From contig CAYNDV010000021.1 of assembly GCA_964396055.1 (NCBI GenBank), forward strand, positions 1-46,939: DNA of 46,939 nucleotides, written 5' to 3'. The stretch's first letter is position 1; each line of letters starts with the position of its first letter. Made by a program: the position numbers and the translations under genes. The DNA is from CAYJPV01 sp964396055 (lineage in GTDB: Bacteria > Acidobacteriota > Vicinamibacteria > Vicinamibacterales > JAKQTR01). Below are positions 29,729 through 39,746 of this stretch, piece after piece. The notes under the pieces were generated by a model, which did not search any database, was not told where the DNA came from, and worked only from the letters and a program-made list of their open reading frames with translations.

Positions 29729-31762
29729 TCACCGGTTGAGCGGCGGGAGCCGCTGGGCCACCAGCGTCTCCGCCGCCAGAAGGACGACTCCGCCCACGAG
29801 CAGGAACCACCACCACGATTGCCGGTGCTCGGCGTCCGCGTCGGTCAGCGTCACGGTGCCGGTCGCCGGGGCGCCGCTGCGGGGACCCGCGGCCGCCGCG
29901 AGGACGGCCGGATCGAGCGGCGTCAGATCCGATTCGTCAGCCGGGACGTTGACCGCCACCGTCAAGGCCTCCTCGACCCGGCCGCCCTCGGCGCCGAATG
30001 TGTAGAACCCCGGTTCGGCCAGCTTGAACCCCGCCCCAGTCCGGCTGGCGTCGCCGGGTGTCCGCGCGCCGGACGGCGACTGCACGACGAAGGTCCGTGC
30101 CATGTCCGCGCCACCCGCCACGCGCGACGGATCGATCAGGCTGCCCACAGGGTACGCATCAGGTTGCGGCTCGACGCGTCCGAGGTGCGTGACGGCCTGG
30201 AGCACCAGCGGGACGAAGACCGGTTTGAGCGCGAGGTCGTTCCAGTAGGTGTCGAAGGTGGACGTCCACGCCAGCACCCGGCCATCATCCATCTGGCGCT
30301 CGGCCAGGGCCACACCGCCATCGTCGAACCGGGCGAGCACGGCGGACGGCGACGCGAGGGTCCGATAGCGGAAAATCCGGCCGGCGGTCAGGTCGCCGCT
30401 GCGCGGCTGGCCGAAGAGTTCGAAGACGGGGTGGCTGTATTCCACGAACCCGAGGGTGCCGCCCCGCGTGCCGGCGCGATCCACCACGGCGCCCAGCCTG
30501 CCGGGGAGCAGGTCCGGCGATCCGTCGGGCCATGTGGCGCGGTCGCCGAGCACCGCCAGCAGGCCGCCGCCGGCCCGGACGCGGGACTCGAGGGCGCGGC
30601 CGGCCGCGCCGGCGGGCGGCGGCGAGTCGTTGAGCACAATCACGGCCGCCGAAGCGATCTGCGCGGCGGTCACGCGCGTCACGGCGACGACCGACACCTC
30701 GAACGCCGGCCGCGACGCGACGGCCAGCGCACGAGCCAGGTAGAGACTGGCGTCGGGCAGGGGATTGGCCGCCTCGATGACCAGCACCGGCAGCCGATCC
30801 GCCGGTGACACCACGGCGTGAAAGACGTCGTCTACGGGCAGCGCGTCGGGATCGAGACGCGCCACGACCCGCACGGGCGCGGTGCCCAGCGGGAAGGTCG
30901 GCATCGGGAACGTGGCGGCGGCGCCGGCCGCCACAGTGACGGTGGTGCGCCCGACCTCGTGGCCGTCAGCCTCGAGCGTCAGCGTGCGGCCCTCGAGCGG
31001 CCGCTCGGAGCGGTTGACCACCCGCACGGCCGCCGTCACCCGCTCGCCTCTGGCCGCTGGCTGCCGCTCGAACACCACCCCCGTGACGGCGGCATTGGGA
31101 GCCGCCGCATCGGATACCGGGACGACCGTCAGCGTCATCCCGGCGGGAAGGCGGACGTCGTCGGCGTGCCAGGCCGTCCGCTGCAGATCCGAGATCAGCA
31201 CCACTTCCCGGCGCGCCTGAGACGAGGCCTCGAGCAGCCCCGCCGCCGCCCGCAGAGCAGGGCCCAGACGGGTGGCAGCCGCCGAGGGCGCCGCCCGGTC
31301 GAGGGCGGCCAGCAGCGCCGAGGTGTCCGACGTGGCGCGGGGCCCCACCTCGACCTCCGAGTCGAACAGGACGAGGGTTCCGCGATCGCCGGGTCTCAGG
31401 CTGCGGATCGCCCGACGCGCGGCGTCTGCGGCGCGGGACCAGCGATCGCCGTACTGCAGGCTCGCCGAGACGTCGAGCAGCACGACGACGTCCCGCCCGC
31501 CGGCAGCGGCCACCGTCGCGCCCGGCACGTACGGGCGTGCGAAGGCGAGCACGAGCGCCACGATCGCCGCAATCCGCAGGCCCAGGAGCAGCCAGTGACG
31601 CAGGGCGCGGCGCCTCACGGTCTCGGCCGGGATCTTCGCCAGGAACATCAACGACGGGAACGGCACGACCCGCCGCCGCTCACGCTGCACCAGGTGCACC
31701 AGGATGGGGATGGCGACCGCCAGCAGTCCCGCGAGCACGGCCGGCGCGAGCAGCGACATCAT
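29729..31762 (-). CDS. BatA-like membrane protein with von Willebrand A domain
   Basis: The 677-residue protein has the BatA N-terminal signature: helix 1 at about 4-27, then 'PFPSLMFLAKIPAETVRRRALRHW' and helix 2 at about 57-78. A VWA domain follows with the metal site 'DVSAS' (97-101) and 'VVLISDLQR'. Beta-sandwich domains and a glutamine-amidotransferase-like part ('VIVLNDSPPPAGAAGRALESRVRAGGGLLAV') come next, and a final membrane helix lies near the C-terminus ('WWWFLLVGGVVLLAAETLVA'). BatA-type proteins act with MoxR ATPases in the cell envelope. It starts inside the DUF58 stop (ATGA). Confidence 0.87.
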   Translation of the reverse strand: MMSLLAPAVLAGLLAVAIPILVHLVQRERRRVVPFPSLMFLAKIPAETVRRRALRHWLLLGLRIAAIVALVLAFARPYVPGATVAAAGGRDVVVLLDVSASLQYGDRWSRAADAARRAIRSLRPGDRGTLVLFDSEVEVGPRATSDTSALLAALDRAAPSAAATRLGPALRAAAGLLEASSQARREVVLISDLQRTAWHADDVRLPAGMTLTVVPVSDAAAPNAAVTGVVFERQPAARGERVTAAVRVVNRSERPLEGRTLTLEADGHEVGRTTVTVAAGAAATFPMPTFPLGTAPVRVVARLDPDALPVDDVFHAVVSPADRLPVLVIEAANPLPDASLYLARALAVASRPAFEVSVVAVTRVTAAQIASAAVIVLNDSPPPAGAAGRALESRVRAGGGLLAVLGDRATWPDGSPDLLPGRLGAVVDRAGTRGGTLGFVEYSHPVFELFGQPRSGDLTAGRIFRYRTLASPSAVLARFDDGGVALAERQMDDGRVLAWTSTFDTYWNDLALKPVFVPLVLQAVTHLGRVEPQPDAYPVGSLIDPSRVAGGADMARTFVVQSPSGARTPGDASRTGAGFKLAEPGFYTFGAEGGRVEEALTVAVNVPADESDLTPLDPAVLAAAAGPRSGAPATGTVTLTDADAEHRQSWWWFLLVGGVVLLAAETLVAQRLPPLNR

Positions 31763-32706
31763 CGGACCCTCGTCAGCCGCTCCCGCGTCGCGAGGTAGCG
31801 GACGAGCGCGTAGTCGAGCGGCACCGACGAGTCGAACAGCGCGTAGTCGATGCGGCTGTCCACGAAGAGGCGGCCGAGCGCGTCGATGTGCTGGCGGACA
31901 AGCCGCCGGTACTCGTCACGCACCGCCTCGGGCACGACGGGCATGCGCCACCCAGTTTCGAGATCCTCGAAGGTCGCGGCGCCGGTGAACGGGAACGCCA
32001 GTTCGGCGGGATCGAGCACGTGGAAAACCACCACGTCGTGCCCGCGGAACCGCAGCGGCCGCACGGCGCGCGCCACCGCGTCGGGCTCCGCGTACAGGTC
32101 CGACACCACGGCCACGATGCCGCGCCGCGACAACCGCTCGGTCAGCGTGAGCAGCGGGCCGGCCAGCCCCGGCGCAGGTGCGGCGCCGTCGCCGCGGTGA
32201 TCCGCCGCTTCCTCCCGATCCAGGCGATCGAGCGCGTAGAGCGCATAGTCGAGGTGCCTGGCGGAGGGCGGCACGTAGTCGCGCAGAGCGGCGTCGAACG
32301 TGGCCAGCCCGACACGGTCGCGCTGCAGGTGCGAGAAGTACAGCAGCGACGCCGCCAGGTACCGCCCGTAGTCGAGCTTCGTGAGGGCGCCGCTCCCGTA
32401 CCGCATGGAGGGCGACGTATCGAGGGCCACCAGGCAGTTCGCGTTGGAGTCGGCCTCGAACTGCTTCACGTAAAAGCGGTCGGTGCGCGCGAACACCCGC
32501 CAGTCCACCCGCCTGAGGTCATCGCCGGGCTCGTAGCCGCGATGTTCGGCGAAGTCCAGCGAGAAGCCGAGGTGCGGCGCGCGGTGCAGGCCGTTGATGA
32601 ACCCGTCGACGACTGTCCGCGCGAGCAGTTCGAGGTTGCCGATCCGCGCCAGGACGGACGGATCCACGAACCGGGCGCCGCGCAGTGCGGACGATTCATT
32701 TCTCAT
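31759..32706 (-). CDS. DUF58 protein with VWA fold
   Basis: The 315-residue protein carries the DUF58 core 'YEPGDDLRRVDWRVFARTDRFYVKQFE' (58-84) and a metal-site-like 'DTSPS' (96-100) of a VWA fold. Unlike many DUF58 proteins it has no N-terminal membrane helices and is probably cytoplasmic. DUF58 genes almost always accompany MoxR ATPases and are thought to be their partners or substrates. The gap to the moxR stop is 53 bp and is mostly a heptamer array, the largest gap between the core genes of the cluster. Its ribosome site is weak, so the array may affect its translation. Confidence 0.88.
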   Translation of the reverse strand: MRNESSALRGARFVDPSVLARIGNLELLARTVVDGFINGLHRAPHLGFSLDFAEHRGYEPGDDLRRVDWRVFARTDRFYVKQFEADSNANCLVALDTSPSMRYGSGALTKLDYGRYLAASLLYFSHLQRDRVGLATFDAALRDYVPPSARHLDYALYALDRLDREEAADHRGDGAAPAPGLAGPLLTLTERLSRRGIVAVVSDLYAEPDAVARAVRPLRFRGHDVVVFHVLDPAELAFPFTGAATFEDLETGWRMPVVPEAVRDEYRRLVRQHIDALGRLFVDSRIDYALFDSSVPLDYALVRYLATRERLTRVR

Positions 32707-32725
32707 GGCCGTTGGTCAGCAATCT

Positions 32726-32759
32726 CCTGCCCCTTGCCCCACGCCCCACGCCCCACGCC

Positions 32760-32760
<1 letters not shown>
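32726..32760. repeat. Heptamer array GGGCGTG (minus strand), 5 units, touching the moxR stop codon
   Basis: On the minus strand the moxR stop TAG (32762-32760) shares its G with the first unit, and GGGCGTG occurs three times, then GGGCAAG and GGGCAGG. This is the same heptamer as at the right end of the window (46905-46939). It separates moxR from the DUF58 gene inside the cluster. Confidence 0.92.
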
Positions 32761-33779
<1,019 letters not shown>

Positions 33780-33798
33780 GGGTGCCTCGTCTTCCAGT

Positions 33799-34749
33799 TC
33801 AGTGCGTCAGCGCATAGACGACGTAGTTCACGCCCAGCTTGTACGCTTCGTTCGATAGATCGATCGGTGTCCAACCCGTATCGGAGAACTCCCAGTACTC
33901 GCCCACGTCGTTGTTGTAGTTCGCGATGAACAGCAGGCGCTTCGACGGGTCGTTGCCCTCGTACGCGCCGATGAACAGCGGCCGCTCGCCGCGGCCGTAG
34001 AACTGCACGAAGTCGAGCGACGCGACGTCGAAGAAGGCATGGAAGATCGGGTGGGTGATGTCGAGCTCGACCATGCGCACGTCCGGAATCGCCCGCTTCA
34101 TCTGGGTCTCGAAGTTGGTCCAGTCGGCGCCGCGGAAGTCGTCGAAGATGATGAACCCGCCCTTCTTCAGGTACGCCCCGATGTTGGCCGCCTCCTGGTC
34201 GGTCTGCGTCCAGAACCCGGCCTCGGCCATGTAGGCCACGGGGAACTGGAAGAGGTCCTTCGACCCGATCTCGACGATGACGCCGCCCAGCGGCCCCGTA
34301 TAGGGGTGCATCGACGTGATCTCGTCGAGGATCTTCATGAAGTTCTGTTCGGCGCGCGGGTAGTCGTGGGACCAGGGCGGGCCCTGGCCGCGCCCGAACC
34401 GCCGCCCGAACATCCGACCGCCGCCGAGTTCGTCCAGGCTCACGCCTTCGGTGAACTTGAGGCGCGCGAACACGAACCGGCCGTCGTACGGCACCTGACC
34501 CGGCTCGAGGGATGCGGGGTCGCGCGGCCGGTCCAGCGTCATGAACGGCGGCATCTGGCCTTCGAACTGCCCGCCGGGCGACGGCCGGCCGCGCCCGCCG
34601 CCCGGCGGCGGTGGGGGCGGGGGTGTCTGGCCGACCGGGAACTGGATCGCCGGCAGGCGGACTTCTCCCTGCTGCTGCGCAGCCGCGGCAGCCACGGCGG
34701 CCGCTGCGGCCATCGACACCGCCACCAGCATCCCGGCACGTCGCGTCAT
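33799..34749 (-). CDS. Exported DUF4159 protein
   Basis: The 316-residue protein has a signal peptide ('MTRRAGMLVAVSMAAAAAVAAAAA'), a Pro/Gly-rich linker (about 40-65, seven Pro in a row) and a DUF4159 domain to the end: 'GRFVFARLKFTEGVSLDELGGG', 'YPRAEQNFMKILDEITSMHPY', 'GAYLKKGGFIIFDDFRG', 'HPIFHAFFDVASLDFVQFYGRGE' and 'NYNNDVGEYWEFSD'. The domain resembles class I glutamine amidotransferase-like folds and is typical of MoxR/BatA loci. Its function is unknown. Its ATG overlaps the stop of the preceding gene (ATGA), so it is coupled to the C13-like protein. Confidence 0.88.
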   Translation of the reverse strand: MTRRAGMLVAVSMAAAAAVAAAAAQQQGEVRLPAIQFPVGQTPPPPPPPGGGRGRPSPGGQFEGQMPPFMTLDRPRDPASLEPGQVPYDGRFVFARLKFTEGVSLDELGGGRMFGRRFGRGQGPPWSHDYPRAEQNFMKILDEITSMHPYTGPLGGVIVEIGSKDLFQFPVAYMAEAGFWTQTDQEAANIGAYLKKGGFIIFDDFRGADWTNFETQMKRAIPDVRMVELDITHPIFHAFFDVASLDFVQFYGRGERPLFIGAYEGNDPSKRLLFIANYNNDVGEYWEFSDTGWTPIDLSNEAYKLGVNYVVYALTH

Positions 34750-35795
34750 CGTTTCTGCCTCTCCCGGATGGCGCGGCTCACCCGGGCCAGTTCGATCATC
34801 AGGGCCTCGAAGTCCCGTTCGTATTGAGACGCCTCGGCCGTATCCCTGGTCGCCTGCAGCGCCACGAGGCGCTTCTCCAGATCCTCGCGGCGCGCCACCA
34901 GGACGCGCAGCTCTGGGTCGTCCGCGCCGCCCGGGCCGGCCGGGGCCGCGCCCGACGAGATGAAGATCGTCCGCGCCGTGGCGCCGTCGCCGCCCGGCTG
35001 CCCCGGCGTGTCCGAAGGCCTGCCGTCGCCGTTGTCATCGAGGACGGCGTGCTCGGTCAGCAACTGCCCGTCCCGGGCGTAGGAGTCCGCCACCTGCTGC
35101 CGGGCGTAGACGAAGGCCTCCAGCATCGACGTCCGCCCGTCCTTGTCCTGGTCCGCCTCGGGCGCGGTCAGGGCGTCGGCGAAGTGCTCACCGAATCGCG
35201 TCTGGTTGCGCTCGCCTTCGGTCCGCGTCGCCGTGATGATCGTGCGGCCCGGGCGCGACAGCGCCCCGATGAACCCGCCGCTGGCGCTGGCGGTGTTGAC
35301 AAACACCACCTGCTGCGCCGCGAACCGCCCCAGGAGCCGGTCGAAGTCGGCGGCACTCATGTCGGGGCCGGGCAGATTGAAGCGCGGCGTCCCGGGCGTG
35401 GCCGACGCGCCGTGGCCGACGAGCACGATGAAGACGCGGTCGCCGGGCCGGGCGCGGCCGGCGAGCCGCGACGCCGCGGCCTCGATGGCGTCCCTCGTCG
35501 ATCGACCCGAGATCCGGGACGGGTCGCGGGCCGGGTCTTCTCCCAGATACACCACGCTGTCCCGGGACAGTCCGAAACGGCCCGCGGCGGCGTCCACGAT
35601 CGCGGCGGCCCATTGGTGGAACCGGTCCGCGTTCTCGTGGTCACCTCCGAGCCCGACGATGACCAGCACGTGGCTGTCCTGGGCCCGGGCCGACGCCGCG
35701 CCCCCCAGGACGCACGCCAGCGCCAGCGCGGCCAGCCCCGCGGCGCGTGCCCGCCGGCGGGAGCCGGGTGAGGTGGTGCGCCGGCCGGACCTCAC
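34746..35795 (-). CDS. C13-type caspase-fold protein lacking the catalytic Cys, with EF-hand loop
   Basis: The 349-residue exported protein has a signal sequence after a basic N-terminus (hydrophobic part about 18-38). Its caspase-like fold resembles bacterial C13 (legumain-type) peptidases. The catalytic His is in 'VLVGHGAS' (His128). Where homologues have Cys-x-Ser-Gly-Gly-Phe, this one reads 'NTASASGGF' with Ser170 at the Cys position, so it is either inactive or uses Ser. 'DQDKDGRTSMLE' (215-226) is a canonical 12-residue EF-hand calcium loop and 'DDNGDG' (253-258) a partial one. A C-terminal coiled coil follows. GTG at 35795 overlaps the previous stop (GTGA) and has GGGAGGGG 5 bp upstream, so it is preferred to the GTG at 35825. 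Confidence 0.82.
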   Translation of the reverse strand: MRSGRRTTSPGSRRRARAAGLAALALACVLGGAASARAQDSHVLVIVGLGGDHENADRFHQWAAAIVDAAAGRFGLSRDSVVYLGEDPARDPSRISGRSTRDAIEAAASRLAGRARPGDRVFIVLVGHGASATPGTPRFNLPGPDMSAADFDRLLGRFAAQQVVFVNTASASGGFIGALSRPGRTIITATRTEGERNQTRFGEHFADALTAPEADQDKDGRTSMLEAFVYARQQVADSYARDGQLLTEHAVLDDNGDGRPSDTPGQPGGDGATARTIFISSGAAPAGPGGADDPELRVLVARREDLEKRLVALQATRDTAEASQYERDFEALMIELARVSRAIRERQKR

Positions 35796-38119
35796 GGGAG
35801 CCCCTCCCGCCGCCGCAGGAACCACTCGGCGCCGAGCAGGGCCACCAGCGCGACGAGGGCGGCCGGCATGTCCCAGAGGTCCTTCTGCTGAAGCACCGTG
35901 ACGCCGCGCCCGAGATACGTCAGGTCGTCGGGCAGCGACGGGGCCGTCGCCGGGGTGTAGAAGCGTCCGCCCGTGTCGGCCGCCAGCCGCTCCAGCAGCG
36001 CCCGGCGCATCCCGGCGTCGAAGTACTCGTCGTCGCCGGCGGCCGCGCGCACATACGTGCGGTCCGTGCCCAGCGTCGCGCCAGCGCGCGTGGCGTCGAT
36101 CCGGATCTCGTAGAGTCCCTCCACCGGCAGCGGCAACGCGCCGCGATACTCACCGTCCTCGTCGAGGGCGAAGGCCAGGTCGACGGTCCGGGTCCCGCCA
36201 TCCGGCCCGGTCACCGTGGCCCGCACCGACGCGTCGTTGACGCCCAGGAACCCGGCGTCGCGGACCATGGCCGTCAGCGACACCGTGTCACCCGGTTCGG
36301 CTCGTTCCCGTTCCGCCGACACCTCGACCGGGCCGGGCACGCCGCTCACCAGCCAGCGGAGCGTCCGGCGCCAGAACGTCTCGTGGGTCTGATCCTCGAC
36401 CGCCATGTCGGCGTGCATCTGCCAGAGCCACGTGTCCTGGACCGGCACCGCAATGGCCGTGCCCGCGCCGTAGCGGTGGTAGGCCATGACGACGTGTGGC
36501 GGCGCCGAAGCGCCTTCGCCCTCGCTGACGCCCTCGAGCAGCACCGTCGCCCCAGGCTTGGCCCGCGCGACAGGGTTGACGGCGGTGAGGGCCGGCAGCG
36601 ACGTCCACTGCGGCGCCGAGACCCGCGCGTCGCCCAACTGGGTCACCACGTGCCCGAGGCCCGCGCGTGTCGGCCGCACGCGCACCTCGCGCAGAAATCC
36701 CTCTGCGGCGGCGGCCGCCTCCAGTTGCACCGGCAGTGCCTCGCCCAGGGGCGTCCCGGCGTAGCCGCCTTCGGCGAAGGCCCGCCGCCCGCCAAGCGCC
36801 AGCAACCCGCCGCCGCGGAGGCCGGCGAAGTCGGCCATCATCTGCAGCTGGTCCGGCGTGAAGGCGGCGGCTTCGATGCTGCCGAGCACGAGGCCGCGAT
36901 ACGCGAACAGTTCGTCACGCGTGGCCGGAAAGCCACCCGCCAGCTCGCTGGCATCGTCGATGTCGAGGCGCAGGAACTTGCGGCTCGCCGTGCGCTGCAG
37001 CGTCACGACCTGGAGGTTGCGGTCGGCCGCCACCGCCTGGCGCAGGAACTTCATCTCGGGACGCGGTTCGCCCTCGACGTAGAGCACCCGATCGCGCCGA
37101 TCCTCGACGACGACGAGGGCCTGGCGCGCGTTGTTCTGCGCAACGGCCTCATCCGGCTGAGGCGGGATCCGGAACGTGAGCAGCCTGGCCCCCGCGTCGT
37201 CGAGCGTGAAACGGACCGGAACCGTGGCGGGCTCGCCGTCGGGCGGCAGGGTCACGTCCTGTGTCACCAGGTTCCGCCCTTCGTCCTCCACGATCAGCGG
37301 CACCGTGCGGCCGGCATAGCCCGCCTGGCTCACGAGCACCTCGACCACCAGCGTCGCGCCCTTCAGCACGGTCATCGGCGGGTCTACCCGGCCCAGTTGC
37401 ACATCGTGAGCGAGGCGCTCCCGTCCGAGGCCGACGGCGAATACCGGCAGGCCTGCCGCGCGCAACGCCAGCACGGTGTCGGCCGCGGGTGACCGGCCGG
37501 TGTCGGCACCGTCGGTGAACACGACCACTCCCGACGCGGGCAGGCCGGCCAGGCCGTCGGCCGTGCGCTGCAGCGCCTGGCCGACGAGCGACCGGGTGCC
37601 GTCGAACGTCGCGTCGCCGGGGCCGTCCACGCGCGAGGTCGACGCGGCGAAGCGGTAGAAGCGGAGCGTGAACCGTGACTCGAGCGCGGCGCGCAACGGT
37701 GCCCCGGACGCCAGCGCGTCGGTGACGAAGCGGCTTCGGGGCCGGCCCTCGTCGAGGTCCGCCACCGTCATGCTGCGCGAATCGTCGATGAGCACGCCCA
37801 GCACGTTGCGCTGCGGTTCGACGGCCCGGACGACGAGTACGGGGCGCATCAGCGCCACCAGCAGGGCCGCCAGGACGGCCAGCCGGAGCCCGAGGCGCAG
37901 CACGATCCGCCCGGCAGGGCGTCCCGACGGCCCCGGCGCGCCCTTCGACGTCAGGGATCGTCCGCGCATGTGGCTCCACACCACGAGCACCGCGGCCGCC
38001 AGGACGGCCGCCGCCGGAATCCATCCCGGCCACGGAGGCGCGAAGGCGAGATCACCCTGTTCGTAGACCACGGGCCGGTACTTGAACAGGGCCTCGAATA
38101 CCCGGTCGAACAACGACAC
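35792..38119 (-). CDS. Membrane protein with VWA and glutamine-amidotransferase-like domains
   Basis: The 775-residue protein has helix 1 at about 33-49, helix 2 at about 72-92 and a VWA domain with 'DDSRS' (112-116) and 'VVVFTDGADTG'. Beta-sandwiches follow, then a GATase1-like domain ('ELFAYRGLVLGSIEAAAFTPDQLQMM', 'RGGGLLALGGRRAF') and a final helix ('MPAALVALVALLGAEWFLRRR'). It is a paralogue-like counterpart of the BatA-like gene downstream. GTG at 38119 starts 'SLFDRVFEALFKYRPVVYEQG', the family's usual N-terminus. An in-frame GTG at 38206 would add 29 Arg/Ala-rich residues without homology. It is the first gene of the minus-strand MoxR cluster. Confidence 0.83.
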   Translation of the reverse strand: MSLFDRVFEALFKYRPVVYEQGDLAFAPPWPGWIPAAAVLAAAVLVVWSHMRGRSLTSKGAPGPSGRPAGRIVLRLGLRLAVLAALLVALMRPVLVVRAVEPQRNVLGVLIDDSRSMTVADLDEGRPRSRFVTDALASGAPLRAALESRFTLRFYRFAASTSRVDGPGDATFDGTRSLVGQALQRTADGLAGLPASGVVVFTDGADTGRSPAADTVLALRAAGLPVFAVGLGRERLAHDVQLGRVDPPMTVLKGATLVVEVLVSQAGYAGRTVPLIVEDEGRNLVTQDVTLPPDGEPATVPVRFTLDDAGARLLTFRIPPQPDEAVAQNNARQALVVVEDRRDRVLYVEGEPRPEMKFLRQAVAADRNLQVVTLQRTASRKFLRLDIDDASELAGGFPATRDELFAYRGLVLGSIEAAAFTPDQLQMMADFAGLRGGGLLALGGRRAFAEGGYAGTPLGEALPVQLEAAAAAEGFLREVRVRPTRAGLGHVVTQLGDARVSAPQWTSLPALTAVNPVARAKPGATVLLEGVSEGEGASAPPHVVMAYHRYGAGTAIAVPVQDTWLWQMHADMAVEDQTHETFWRRTLRWLVSGVPGPVEVSAERERAEPGDTVSLTAMVRDAGFLGVNDASVRATVTGPDGGTRTVDLAFALDEDGEYRGALPLPVEGLYEIRIDATRAGATLGTDRTYVRAAAGDDEYFDAGMRRALLERLAADTGGRFYTPATAPSLPDDLTYLGRGVTVLQQKDLWDMPAALVALVALLGAEWFLRRREGLP

Positions 38120-38381
38120 CTCGTTCCAGGGCCTCGCGGCGCGTGCAGCGCCGCCCGTTCGTGCGGCTGCCCCCGGCCTGCGCCGTCCCCCGACCCGGAG
38201 GCGCACGCAGCGGCGGGCACCGTTTTTGGTGCGATGTGGATGACTGGAGGCAGGATATCATGCGGGAATCCCGGCTGTAACAGACGGCGCAGGCTCCGGC
38301 AGCCCGGGGCGTGCCGCGTTCAAGACCCCGGCCCGCCGGTCGATTGTTCAGGCAGGGCCGGAGGCCCGGCAAGGAGTCCCT

Positions 38382-39122
38382 ATGCGACGCTCGTGGTTAC
38401 CGTTGATTCCCGCCATGCTCCTCGGCATGGCCTGCACCGCCGCCGCCGCCGCCGCCGCCGATGTCACACCCGTCGCCGCGCTGGATCGGCTCAAGGCGGG
38501 CAACGCCCGATTCGTGGAAGCGCCGGGCACGGCGCCGCCCATCGACGAGGCCGCACGCCAGGCTCAGATCAAGGGCCAGGCGCCGTTCGCCATTGTCCTG
38601 TCGTGCGCCGATTCGCGTGTGCCGCCCGAGATCATCTTCAACGCCGGCCTCGGCGAGTTGTTCATCGTCCGCACGGCCGGCCAGGTGGGCGACAAGGCCG
38701 TGTACGCCAGTGTGGAGTACGGGGCCGAACACCTGAATGTCCCGCTGCTGGTGGTCATGGGCCACGAAGCGTGCGGCGCGGTGAAGGCCACGATCGAGAC
38801 CAAGCCGGGGGCGGCGTCGATGGGTCCCAATCTGGACGCGCTGGTGGCCGCCATCCGGCCGGCCTTCGCCAGGATGGACGAACCCGCCGACGCGGCGCAC
38901 GTGCGCGAGGCCGTGCTCGCCAATGTCGAGCAGGTGATCAACGACCTGCTGAGCCGCAGCGCCGTCATCACGCATCTGGTGTCGGCCGGCAAGCTCCAGA
39001 TCGTCGGCGCGTACTACGAGTTCACGAGCGGCAAGGTGCGGTTCAGCCAGCCTGTGACCAGCGTGCCCGACGCCGGGCACAAGGCTGCCGACGCGCACAA
39101 GGGTGCCGACGCGCACAAGTAG
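38382..39122 (+). CDS. Exported beta-class carbonic anhydrase
   Basis: The 246-residue protein has a signal peptide ('MRRSWLPLIPAMLLGMACTAAAAAAA', cut near 26). The beta-carbonic anhydrase core has all zinc ligands: Cys75, with the Asp77/Arg79 dyad, in 'SCADSRV', and His128 and Cys131 in 'GHEACGA'. It interconverts CO2 and bicarbonate, here in the periplasm. The C-terminus carries an imperfect repeat, 'HKAADAHKGADAHK', from an 18-bp tandem DNA repeat, which could bind metal. AAGGAG lies 5 bp before the ATG. The 260 bp upstream, shared with the divergent MoxR cluster, hold no gene. A small exported protein follows almost without gap. Confidence 0.95.
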   Translation: MRRSWLPLIPAMLLGMACTAAAAAAADVTPVAALDRLKAGNARFVEAPGTAPPIDEAARQAQIKGQAPFAIVLSCADSRVPPEIIFNAGLGELFIVRTAGQVGDKAVYASVEYGAEHLNVPLLVVMGHEACGAVKATIETKPGAASMGPNLDALVAAIRPAFARMDEPADAAHVREAVLANVEQVINDLLSRSAVITHLVSAGKLQIVGAYYEFTSGKVRFSQPVTSVPDAGHKAADAHKGADAHK

Positions 39123-39131
39123 GTGATGGCC

Positions 39132-39665
39132 ATGAGGATCCGACTCACGGCGGCCGTGGCGGCCTGTGGGTGGCTGGTGACGGCCGCGGCGGCCACGGGC
39201 GCCACGGCGCCCGGGTCACAGGGGGGGCACGGCACGCCGCCGGCCGCGGCGCAGGCGCATGCCACCCCACCGGGCCCCGGTGTGCACGCGGCGACGCACG
39301 GTGCGCCGCCGCAGGCGACGGATCCCGGCAAGACGGATCCCGGCGTCCAGCCGGGACCCGCAGAGGCGGCCCCGGCTGCCCGCGCCACGACGCCGTCGGT
39401 TGCTGAGGTGGTCAAGCGGATTCAGGCGCTCATGGTGGAGCACGCCGGCAAGCCGACGGCACAGGGCTCCGCAGGCGGAACGGCTGCCGCGCCGGGCAAG
39501 CAGCCGCCTGCCAGGTCCGCCGAGGGCAAGGCCCAGCCTGTCCGACCTCGCGTTGCCCTGACGTGGGATCGTTCCCCCGGTGGCGTACGGCTGACCTGGG
39601 ACCCCGAACTGGCGCCCGCACGCAAGGCCCGGCGCCCGGGCATACAGTTGGTCTGGCCGGAGTAG
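39132..39665 (+). CDS. Small exported Pro/Ala/Gly-rich protein, unknown function
   Basis: The 177-residue protein has a signal peptide ('MRIRLTAAVAACGWLVTAAAATGATA') and a low-complexity stretch rich in Pro, Ala, Gly and His (about 27-85). A short helix follows ('SVAEVVKRIQALMVEHAG'), then a basic C-terminal part with two similar beta hairpins ('VALTWDRSPGGVRLTWDPE') and 'IQLVWPE'. No family is recognised. It begins 10 bp after the carbonic anhydrase stop, with AGGTGA upstream; in-frame starts at 39123 and 39126 are possible. Co-transcription with the carbonic anhydrase is very likely. The real homology is likely confined to the C-terminus. Confidence 0.7.
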   Translation: MRIRLTAAVAACGWLVTAAAATGATAPGSQGGHGTPPAAAQAHATPPGPGVHAATHGAPPQATDPGKTDPGVQPGPAEAAPAARATTPSVAEVVKRIQALMVEHAGKPTAQGSAGGTAAAPGKQPPARSAEGKAQPVRPRVALTWDRSPGGVRLTWDPELAPARKARRPGIQLVWPE

Positions 39666-39690
39666 CCTCTCGACCCGGATGGTCGAACGT

Positions 39691-39714
39691 CCGGCGCCAC
39701 CAGCGTGGCGCCGG
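39691..39714. terminator. Perfect 10-bp stem-loop after the carbonic anhydrase pair
   Basis: CCGGCGCCAC (39691-39700) and GTGGCGCCGG (39705-39714) pair perfectly around the loop CAGC, 26 bp after the stop. Only a short ACTTTC follows, so the T-run is weak. TACAAT at 39724-39729 may be the -10 of the next gene. Confidence 0.6.
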
Positions 39715-39746
39715 ACTTTCGCGTACAATTCCGGGCAGGCACTCCG

